From NCBI GenBank assembly GCA_022565415.1, contig JAIUMT010000192.1, positions 1-6,411 of the forward strand: a DNA stretch of 6,411 bases, written 5' to 3'. Source of the DNA: Balneolales bacterium. GTDB taxonomy: Bacteria > Bacteroidota > Rhodothermia > Balneolales > HLUCCA01. The position numbers and the translations under genes are program-made. This document shows, piece by piece, positions 1 to 4,751 of the stretch; positions within the stretch are counted from its first letter, which is position 1, and each line of letters starts with the position of its first letter. The notes under the pieces are model-generated. The model was not told the DNA's origin and did no database searches. It saw only the letters and a list, made by a program, of their open reading frames with translations.

Positions 1-62
1 ATAGAACAAATCCGCTTTAGGCTTTGATGGCAGAGTGGTAGAATCAAATTGGAGCGTAAAAA

Positions 63-254
63 ATGAAAGACTTATTCGCCAAAGGAAAATGGAACGAAGT
101 AAAAGGAAAATTCAAGCAAAAGTACGGTGAGCTCACTGACGATGATGTGACGTATATGGAAGGTCAGGACGATGAGTTTATCGGAAACCTGCAGAAGAAG
201 CTTGGCAAGACCAAAGACGAGGTGGAAGCTGAGATTAAAGAGTTTCTGAAGTAG
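63..254 (+). CDS. CsbD-family small stress-type protein
   Basis: The product has 63 residues, is highly charged, and has no signal peptide or membrane segment, so it is probably cytoplasmic. It matches the CsbD/YjbJ pattern: an N-terminal K-W-N-E-V-K-G-K-F-K-Q motif (about residues 9-19), then G-E-L-T-D-D-D-V (22-29), E-G-Q-D-D-E (33-38), and a C-terminal L-G-K-T-K-D-E-V-E-A-E-I helix. CsbD proteins are abundant general-stress proteins (sigma-B-controlled in Bacillus; YjbJ in E. coli), and their molecular role is not established. The ATG at 63 is favoured because GGAG sits at 51-54, eight bases upstream, and the motif begins directly afterwards. It looks monocistronic, since an intrinsic terminator lies about 30 bases after the stop. 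The family call is firm; any role in this organism is inferred. Confidence 0.9.
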   Translation: MKDLFAKGKWNEVKGKFKQKYGELTDDDVTYMEGQDDEFIGNLQKKLGKTKDEVEAEIKEFLK

Positions 255-282
255 GGACCTCGCTTCTACAAAAAAGTTATGT

Positions 283-316
283 AAGGCGGTCATCCGAAAG
301 GGTGTCCGCCTTTTTT
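283..316 (+). terminator. Rho-independent terminator after the CsbD gene
   Basis: AAGGCGG (283-289) pairs with CCGCCTT (306-312). After a T-T mismatch (290/305) the stem continues with CATCC (291-295) against GGGTG (300-304), which includes one G-T wobble. It closes on a GAAA tetraloop (296-299) of the stable GNRA class. An uninterrupted run of six T follows at 311-316. Stem, loop and T-tract together form a textbook intrinsic terminator for the CsbD transcript. Confidence 0.88.
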
Positions 317-332
317 ATGTCGCGTAATATGT

Positions 333-396
333 GCGGTATTTAACTACTCGCGATTCAGTGAGTCTAAGAACTTCAGTCCAAGTAGTCACATACCGC
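333..396. repeat. Imperfect inverted repeat, function unknown
   Basis: The left arm 333-348 (GCGGTA, a four-base interior, ACTACT) is complementary to 381-396 (AGTAGT, a four-base interior, TACCGC). Fourteen of 16 positions pair, and the two mismatches fall in the middle (340/389 and 342/387). The arms flank a 32-base loop. There is no T-tract after the right arm, so it is not a classical terminator, and it lies beyond the CsbD terminator. It could be a regulator target, a remnant of an inserted element, or a structured transcript upstream of higB. Integron attC sites also have imperfect paired arms around a spacer, but I did not find convincing attC core sites. Confidence 0.55.
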
Positions 397-431
397 ATGG
401 AATTATTAGGTCATTTTCATTTCTTTATTAT

Positions 432-464
432 TTCTGCTTAATTAAAAATAAATACATATCTTTC
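432..464 (+). promoter_or_regulatory. Possible Bacteroidota-type promoter for higBA
   Basis: TATCTTTC at 457-464 differs by one base from the Bacteroidota -7 consensus TAnnTTTG. TTCTG at 432-436 could serve as a degenerate -33 element (consensus TTTG) with 20 bases between, which is within the usual spacing. The predicted transcription start, about 470, would fall inside the palindrome at 466-476. That placement suits repression by a bound antitoxin. Both elements are imperfect and the surrounding sequence is AT-rich, so a chance match is possible. Confidence 0.35.
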
Positions 465-465
465 A

Positions 466-476
466 CGTTACTAACG
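466..476. promoter_or_regulatory. Perfect palindrome before higB, candidate HigA operator
   Basis: CGTTA (466-470), a central C (471) and TAACG (472-476) form a perfect odd-centred palindrome ending 9 bases before the higB ATG at 486. Type II HigBA systems are typically autoregulated by the helix-turn-helix antitoxin binding a palindrome at the operon promoter. Position and symmetry fit that role here, but binding is inferred. Confidence 0.55.
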
Positions 477-485
477 CACGAGGTT

Positions 486-767
486 ATGGTTATATCATTC
501 GGATCTAAACAAACAGAGCAAATTTGGATGAGTAATAGAATCAAAAACATGCCACTAGACATCCAAAACGTTGGTCGCAGAAAGTTGCGCATGATAAATA
601 ACTCACAAAACATCATTGACCTGACTATCCCACCTTCCAACAGACTTGAAAAACTATCAGGAAGTCTAAATGGGTTTTACAGCATTAGAATTAACAAACA
701 ATGGCGTATTGTTTTCAAATGGGTCGAAGGCAATGCTAGTGAAGTAGAAATAATGGATTATCATTAA
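486..767 (+). CDS. higB: HigB-type toxin, RelE/ParE superfamily mRNA endonuclease
   Basis: The product has 93 residues, the normal length for the HigB toxins of toxin-first HigBA systems. Members are ribosome-dependent mRNA endonucleases. Visible hallmarks are K-L-R-M-I-N (33-38), D-L-T-I-P-P-S-N-R-L-E-K-L (45-57), the core strand Y-S-I-R-I-N-K-Q-W-R-I-V-F-K-W (65-79), and a C-terminal D-Y-H (91-93). In studied HigB proteins the terminal Asp-Tyr-His contributes to the RNase active site, so this copy looks intact. The ATG at 486 fits the family start exactly. A GAGG lies only 2 bases before the ATG (480-483), too close for an ideal ribosome site, so translation may be weak. The gene is AT-rich (about 37% GC in sampled stretches) compared with pflB, consistent with horizontal acquisition. 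The antitoxin gene follows 12 bases after the stop. Confidence 0.92.
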   Translation: MVISFGSKQTEQIWMSNRIKNMPLDIQNVGRRKLRMINNSQNIIDLTIPPSNRLEKLSGSLNGFYSIRINKQWRIVFKWVEGNASEVEIMDYH

Positions 768-779
768 TTGGAAATAACT

Positions 780-1079
780 ATGGAAAAGCTTCCGAACATA
801 CATCCAGGCGAGATTTTACTAACCGAGTTCTTGCTTCCGCTAGAAATCTCGGCTTACCGATTATCCAAAGATTTAAGAATTCCTCAGACAAGAATTTCTC
901 AAATAATTAAAGGAAAACGCAGAATTACTGCAGATACCGCTTTGCGACTAAGTAATTATTTTGGAACATCAGCCAAGTTTTGGCTTGGCCTGCAAGACGA
1001 TTTCGACATTGAGGAAGAGAGTCGCTCCAAAGAATCAGAGTTGAGTGCAATAAAGCCATTGCTCAAGAATGCTGTATAG
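780..1079 (+). CDS. higA: HigA-type antitoxin, XRE/HTH family
   Basis: The product has 99 residues when started at the ATG at 780. It is a HigA antitoxin, which binds and neutralises HigB and represses its own operon. Hallmarks are the N-terminal H-P-G-E-I-L-L-T-E-F-L (8-18), an XRE-type helix-turn-helix covering about 24-58 with I-P-Q-T-R-I-S-Q-I-I-K-G-K-R-R-I-T-A-D-T-A (34-54), and the family motif Y-F-G-T-S-A-K-F-W-L-G-L-Q (60-72). A TTG at 768, directly after the higB stop, is an in-frame alternative that adds four residues. The ATG is preferred because the family normally begins a few residues before H-P-G-E and because GGA at 770-772 gives a 7-base spacing. The short 12-base gap after higB indicates co-transcription. 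No convincing terminator follows. Confidence 0.92.
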   Translation: MEKLPNIHPGEILLTEFLLPLEISAYRLSKDLRIPQTRISQIIKGKRRITADTALRLSNYFGTSAKFWLGLQDDFDIEEESRSKESELSAIKPLLKNAV

Positions 1080-1241
1080 TTAGTTGTACAGATGCACCCG
1101 TTGCCTATTCGTAAGTGTGCTTTTGGGTTCCCGTTCTTGGTCAAAATATATGCGCATGATGCGACCCACAAACGTCGTCTATTAGCAGACTAATTAATCT
1201 GATACTGCTTAATTATTTCAATATTATAAATTAGATGTTGA

Positions 1242-1311
1242 ACCATATAGTTGGTTAAAAGCGCTTTTCCAACAGCCGATAAACACAAGTGGCAATATCG
1301 TACTATATGGT
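1242..1311. repeat. Nested inverted repeats with three-way-junction potential
   Basis: Outer arms ACCATATAGT (1242-1251) and ACTATATGGT (1302-1311) are perfect 10-base complements. Inside lie two smaller repeats. The first is TGG-TT-AAAAGC followed by GCTTTT-CCA (1252-1271), built around the perfect 12-base palindrome AAAAGCGCTTTT (1257-1268). The second is CGATA (1277-1281) against TATCG (1296-1300). In single-stranded form this could fold as a closing stem with two branches. It could equally be a set of protein-binding palindromes. The pairing is seen directly; any function is unproven. Confidence 0.5.
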
Positions 1312-1321
1312 CTTAAATAGG

Positions 1322-1352
1322 CGATTTTTCTTTACAATGGCTGTAAAAATCG
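1322..1352. repeat. Short inverted repeat (CGATTTTT / AAAAATCG)
   Basis: CGATTTTT at 1322-1329 is the perfect complement of AAAAATCG at 1345-1352, with a 15-base loop. An alternative register pairs TTTACA (1331-1336) with TGTAAA (1342-1347) around a 5-base loop, on top of CGATT/AATCG, leaving four bases bulged. It sits about 170 bases before the pflB start. Confidence 0.45.
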
Positions 1353-1393
1353 GTAAATTATCAATGAAGTTTAGGAATAATATTATTTAACCA

Positions 1394-1447
1394 GAGACTT
1401 CGTGAAATCGCCTTGATGCGGCGATACTGTGGTCTCGGCCGCATCAA
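1394..1447. repeat. Two mutually exclusive stem-loops upstream of pflB
   Basis: Structure A pairs ATCGCC (1407-1412) with GGCGAT (1420-1425) around a 7-base loop and can be extended by GAGAC (1394-1398) against GTCTC (1432-1436). Structure B pairs TTGATGCGG (1413-1421) with CCGCATCAA (1439-1447), a perfect 9-base stem. The 5' arm of B uses the loop and part of the 3' arm of A, so both cannot form at once. Neither is followed by a T-tract, so this is not a transcription attenuator of the usual kind. It ends 71 bases before the pflB ATG. Confidence 0.45.
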
Positions 1448-1518
1448 AACCTAAAGACAATTTTGTATTGCGATTTCTCGATGATCTCGTTCAAGAATCA
1501 CGATAAACGTATACTATT

Positions 1519-3804
1519 ATGTCAGCTCACAAGCCAACCGACAACACTATCGACCTGCCGTTTCTAACCGACGATGCCCCTCGATGCTATCGCTCATTTA
1601 AAACCGGAACATGGCTCACAGAAATCGATGTCCGCAATTTTATTCAGCTCAATTACACCGAATACACCGGTGACCGCACATTCTTAGCCGAACCAACAGA
1701 CGACACCCGTCTTCTATGGCAACAAGTTCTCAATTTGATGATTGAGGAGCAGAAGAAAGGCGTTCTGGATGCCGATACCTCCCTTGTTTCATCAATCGTT
1801 TCACACGGTGCCGGATACATCGACAAAAGTCTCGAAAAAGTAGTCGGACTTCAAACAGAGAAGCCCCTCAAACGTGCTCTCATGCCTTTCGGTGGTGTTC
1901 GGATGGCCAAAAATGCTCTCGAAAGTAACGGATTCGAATTCAGCGAAGAAACGCAAAAAGCCTTCGATGCAATTCGCAAAACCCACAACGACGGAGTGTT
2001 TGATGGATACACCTCCGAAATTCGGAAAGCACGCTCGTCCGGAATCGTAACCGGATTGCCAGATGCCTATGCCCGCGGACGAATTATCGGTGATTACCGA
2101 CGTCCAGCCCTGTACGGTGTCGATCGCCTCATCGAAGAGAAGCATGAGCAACTCGACTCACTCGAGGTCTCCTCCCTCAACGAAGAGACCATCCGCCTGC
2201 GCGAAGAAATCAACGAGCAAATCCGTTCGCTGAAAGAGCTCAAAGTGATGGCAAAAAATTACGGATTCGACATCAGCAAGCCCGCCGAGAACGGAACTGA
2301 GGCGATTCAGTGGTTATATTTCGCCTACCTCGCTGCGGTGAAAGAGCAAAACGGTGCGGCCATGTCCCTCGGACGAGTTTCAACCTTCCTCGACATTTAT
2401 TTTGAGCGTGATTTGGCGGAGGGGACCCTCACCGAGTCTGGCGTGCAAGAATTGATCGACCATTTTGTAATGAAACTCCGAATGGTGCGATTTATGCGAA
2501 CCCCGGATTACAACGAACTTTTTTCCGGCGATCCAACTTGGGTAACAGAAGTTATCGGAGGGATGGGCGTCGACGGACGAACCTTGGTAAGCAAAACATC
2601 TTTCCGTCTGCTGCAAACCCTGCACAACTTAGGTCCGGCTCCCGAGCCAAACCTCACCGTTCTGTGGTCTGAAAAACTGCCCGAAGGATTCAAACGCTTC
2701 TGCGTGGATACATCCATCGAAACCTCGTCGCTGCAGTACGAAAACGACGATTTGATGCGCAGCTACTGGGGCGACGATTACGGTATCGCTTGCTGTGTTT
2801 CTGCCATGAAAATTGGTAAGCAGATGCAGTTTTTCGGTGCGCGTGCGAACCTGGCCAAAACTTTATTATATGCCATAAACGGTGGTAAAGACGAAATCAC
2901 CGGTGAGCAAATTGGTCCGGCAATGAGTCCAATAAGTGGCGATAAGTTAACTTATGATGAAATCGTGCCGAAGTTCGATGCCATGATGGACTGGCTCGCG
3001 AACGTGTATATGAATTCTCTGAACGTGATTCATTACATGCACGACAAGTATTACTATGAGCGCCTCGAAATGGCCCTTCACGATAGAGATGTGCTTCGTA
3101 CCATGGCATGTGGCATCGCGGGACTTTCCGTAGTAGCAGACTCCCTCAGCGCGATTAAATTCGCCGATGTGAAGATTATTCGCGATGATCGCGGACTTGC
3201 GGTTGACTACGAAGTAAATGGCGAGTTTCCGACCTTCGGGAACGACGACGACCGGGTCGACACTATCGCCCGCGACATCGTTAAGAAATTCATGGAAAAA
3301 CTCAAAAAAGAGCCTACATACCGCAACGCAGTAGCTACTCAATCGGTATTGACCATAACATCCAACGTGGTTTACGGTAAGAAAACCGGAAGTACACCAG
3401 ATGGTCGTAAACTTGGCGAGCCATTTGCACCAGGCGCAAACCCCATGCACGGCCGCGATAAGAACGGAGCTGCTGCGAGCATGCTATCCGTATCGAAACT
3501 TCCATACGAATACGCTCAGGATGGAATTTCATATACGTTCTCTATCGTTCCGAAGGCGTTGGGCCGAACCGATGAAGATCGCACAGTAAATATGATTGGT
3601 TTGCTTGATGGTTACTTCAATCAGGGTGGGCATCACATCAACGTGAACGTCTTCAATCGTGAAACCTTGATCGATGCCATGGAGCATCCCGAGCTTTATC
3701 CTCAATTAACCGTACGTGTATCTGGATATGCGGTGAACTTCAACAAGCTGACCAAAGAACAGCAAATGGATGTCATCACACGCACATTCCACGAGTCGAA
3801 CTAA
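1519..3804 (+). CDS. pflB: Pyruvate formate-lyase (formate C-acetyltransferase)
   Basis: This cytoplasmic glycyl-radical enzyme converts pyruvate plus CoA to acetyl-CoA plus formate under anaerobic conditions. The 761 residues match the length of E. coli PflB (760), and similarity runs end to end. Visible signatures are T-S-L-V-S-S-I-V-S-H-G-A-G-Y-I-D-K (about 87-103), V-G-L-Q-T-E (109-114), S-G-D-P-T-W with W341, the catalytic cysteine pair C425-C426 in I-A-C-C-V-S, G-K-Q-M-Q-F-F-G-A-R-A-N-L-A-K, and the radical-bearing glycine G736 in R-V-S-G-Y-A-V near the C-terminus. The large PFL barrel domain occupies most of the protein, and the glycine-radical domain covers roughly the last 110 residues. 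The ATG at 1519 gives a normal family N-terminus but has no Shine-Dalgarno sequence. The pflA activase follows 7 bases downstream, so the two form an operon. All key residues are present, so it should be active once activated. Confidence 0.97.
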   Translation: MSAHKPTDNTIDLPFLTDDAPRCYRSFKTGTWLTEIDVRNFIQLNYTEYTGDRTFLAEPTDDTRLLWQQVLNLMIEEQKKGVLDADTSLVSSIVSHGAGYIDKSLEKVVGLQTEKPLKRALMPFGGVRMAKNALESNGFEFSEETQKAFDAIRKTHNDGVFDGYTSEIRKARSSGIVTGLPDAYARGRIIGDYRRPALYGVDRLIEEKHEQLDSLEVSSLNEETIRLREEINEQIRSLKELKVMAKNYGFDISKPAENGTEAIQWLYFAYLAAVKEQNGAAMSLGRVSTFLDIYFERDLAEGTLTESGVQELIDHFVMKLRMVRFMRTPDYNELFSGDPTWVTEVIGGMGVDGRTLVSKTSFRLLQTLHNLGPAPEPNLTVLWSEKLPEGFKRFCVDTSIETSSLQYENDDLMRSYWGDDYGIACCVSAMKIGKQMQFFGARANLAKTLLYAINGGKDEITGEQIGPAMSPISGDKLTYDEIVPKFDAMMDWLANVYMNSLNVIHYMHDKYYYERLEMALHDRDVLRTMACGIAGLSVVADSLSAIKFADVKIIRDDRGLAVDYEVNGEFPTFGNDDDRVDTIARDIVKKFMEKLKKEPTYRNAVATQSVLTITSNVVYGKKTGSTPDGRKLGEPFAPGANPMHGRDKNGAAASMLSVSKLPYEYAQDGISYTFSIVPKALGRTDEDRTVNMIGLLDGYFNQGGHHINVNVFNRETLIDAMEHPELYPQLTVRVSGYAVNFNKLTKEQQMDVITRTFHESN

Positions 3805-3811
3805 TCGGAAA

Positions 3812-4549
3812 ATGGAAAACGTAACTGGATATGTACATTCTATCGAATCTGCCGGGACATTAGACGGTCCCGGCATTCGTCGAATCCTGTTTTTGCAAGG
3901 ATGTCCGTTGTCGTGCTTGTATTGCCACAACCCAGATGCCCGGCCATTTAAGCAGGGACGAAAAACCGATGCCTTCTCCGAATTGCGCGAAATAGCTCGA
4001 AACAGAGAATACTTCAAAAGAACGGGCGGCGGATTTACCATTTCTGGTGGGGAACCGTTAAGTCAGCCTGATTTTGTAAAGGCGATTTTCGATGGATGCA
4101 AACGCATGGGAATTCACACGGCACTAGACACTTCCGGATTTACCGGGCATAAAGCGGATGATGAATTATTGTCGTACACCGATCTGGTATTGCTGGATAT
4201 CAAGCATATTCGTCCGTCGGCGTACAAAGAACTTACGGGCGTTAAACTTCAGCCCACTCTCGATTTCGCAAAGCGTTTAGCAGACATGAAAAAACCCGTT
4301 TGGTTGCGATATGTGCTGGTTCCTGGGTTCACCGATGATCTGGACGATCTTGCTGAGCTGGCGAATTTTGTGAAAACGCTCGGGAATGTTGAGCGTGTTG
4401 AAGTATTGCCCTATCACAAAATGGGCGAGTATAAATGGGATTGCCTGGGTATTGAAAATAAACTTGCCGACACGCCCGAACCAACCAAAGATGAGGTTGA
4501 GCTGGCAGTTGATTCGTTTCGAAAAGCAGGATTGGCGGTGCTGAGCTAG
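3812..4549 (+). CDS. pflA: Pyruvate formate-lyase activating enzyme (radical SAM)
   Basis: The product has 245 residues (E. coli PflA: 246). It uses S-adenosylmethionine and a [4Fe-4S] cluster to abstract a hydrogen from the PflB radical glycine. The cluster motif is C31-x3-C35-x2-C38 in G-C-P-L-S-C-L-Y-C-H-N. It follows the activase signature S-A-G-T-L-D-G-P-G-I-R (13-23). The SAM-binding G-G-E-P lies at 79-82, preceded by G-G-G-F-T-I-S. Further activase motifs are L-D-T-S-G-F, L-D-I-K-H-I, W-L-R-Y-V-L-V-P-G-F-T-D-D and V-L-P-Y-H-K-M-G. An in-frame ATG at 3770 overlaps pflB and would add 14 residues. The ATG at 3812 is preferred because GGAA lies at 3807-3810, family members begin there, and it avoids the overlap. 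It starts 7 bases after the pflB stop, so the two are expected to be co-transcribed. Confidence in function is very high because all cluster and SAM residues are intact. Confidence 0.96.
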   Translation: MENVTGYVHSIESAGTLDGPGIRRILFLQGCPLSCLYCHNPDARPFKQGRKTDAFSELREIARNREYFKRTGGGFTISGGEPLSQPDFVKAIFDGCKRMGIHTALDTSGFTGHKADDELLSYTDLVLLDIKHIRPSAYKELTGVKLQPTLDFAKRLADMKKPVWLRYVLVPGFTDDLDDLAELANFVKTLGNVERVEVLPYHKMGEYKWDCLGIENKLADTPEPTKDEVELAVDSFRKAGLAVLS

Positions 4550-4563
4550 GGTAGTTATTTTCG

Positions 4564-4588
4564 CAGGGTGATATTGCCAGCGACCCTG
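4564..4588. repeat. Stem-loop after pflA
   Basis: CAGGGT (4564-4569) pairs with ACCCTG (4583-4588) around a 13-base loop. An outer pairing of GGTAG (4550-4554), directly after the pflA stop, with CTACC (4597-4601) encloses it across an internal loop. The location suits a 3' end or transcript-stabilising structure for the pfl operon. There is no T-tract after it, so I do not call it an intrinsic terminator. Confidence 0.4.
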
Positions 4589-4655
4589 AAATTACTCTAC
4601 CGAGACTCTCTCTACCCTCACACGATCATTACTATACTTCATCAATCCTCATTAA

Positions 4656-4679
4656 ATAAGAACGCAAATCCGCTCTTAT
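4656..4679. terminator. Weak hairpin between converging genes, possible terminator
   Basis: ATAAGA-A-CG (4656-4664) pairs with CG-C-TCTTAT (4671-4679). That gives eight base pairs plus one mismatch around a 6-base loop. It lies between the ends of pflA (+) and the NamZ-like gene (-). On the minus strand it is followed by TTTAAT, a poor U-tract; on the plus strand by a mixed T-rich stretch. It may help end transcription from either side, but the tails are not canonical. Confidence 0.3.
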
Positions 4680-4751
4680 AGCTTTCTTAATTGAGTAAAA
4701 AAAGTTAGTGTCAATAAGAACAGGTGATTAAGCAGAGCGAAAATCTATTCC

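Larger units (their letters stand above)
1080..1518. other. Gene-free region upstream of pflB, rich in inverted repeats
   Basis: No convincing coding sequence lies in these 439 bases. The first 60 or so bases contain GC-rich words whose reverse complements resemble the hexamer repeat at the window's right edge (GTTCCCGTTC at 1127-1136). The middle is AT-rich with short palindromes (ATGCGCAT at 1150-1157, ATTAG/CTAAT at 1181-1194). From 1242 to the pflB start there are several nested or competing inverted repeats, listed separately. I found no exact TAnnTTTG promoter element and no purine-rich ribosome site before the pflB ATG. TATACT at 1510-1515 is only 3 bases from the ATG and is unlikely to be a -10 element. 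The region probably holds the pfl promoter and control sites, or a long structured leader. Confidence 0.6.

Noticed and set aside
1..62. A tRNA D-arm-like stretch (GGCAGAGTGGTAGAATC near 30-46) and a TAGGCTTTG promoter-like word at 18-26 before the CsbD gene
   Set aside because: No acceptor stem, anticodon arm or T-arm can be placed before the CsbD start at 63. The promoter word has one extra base compared with TAnnTTTG, and its upstream partner would lie outside the window.
1337..1390. A 17-codon open frame (ATG at 1337, TAA at 1388) as a leader peptide
   Set aside because: It has no ribosome site, no telling codon run, and lies too far from pflB for classical attenuation. Short open frames like this are expected by chance.
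1413..1447. FNR/CRP-type site from TTGAT (1413-1417) and ATCAA (1443-1447)
   Set aside because: The half-sites are the right words but 25 bases apart. FNR sites need a 4-base spacer, so the pair is better explained by the 9-base hairpin.
1080..1518. ZTP (pfl-motif) riboswitch upstream of pflB
   Set aside because: The motif is named for its association with pfl genes, but I see none of its conserved G/C-rich core segments here, and the visible stems do not fit its two-part pseudoknot layout.
2947..3450. A 167-codon minus-strand open frame inside pflB
   Set aside because: It lies wholly within a strongly conserved pflB segment, and its translation (rich in Cys, His and Val) has no recognisable domain, so it is a coding shadow.
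3770..4549. Longer pflA starting at the ATG at 3770, overlapping pflB
   Set aside because: The added 14 residues do not resemble the activase N-terminus. The ATG at 3812 has GGAA at a suitable distance and gives the usual family length.
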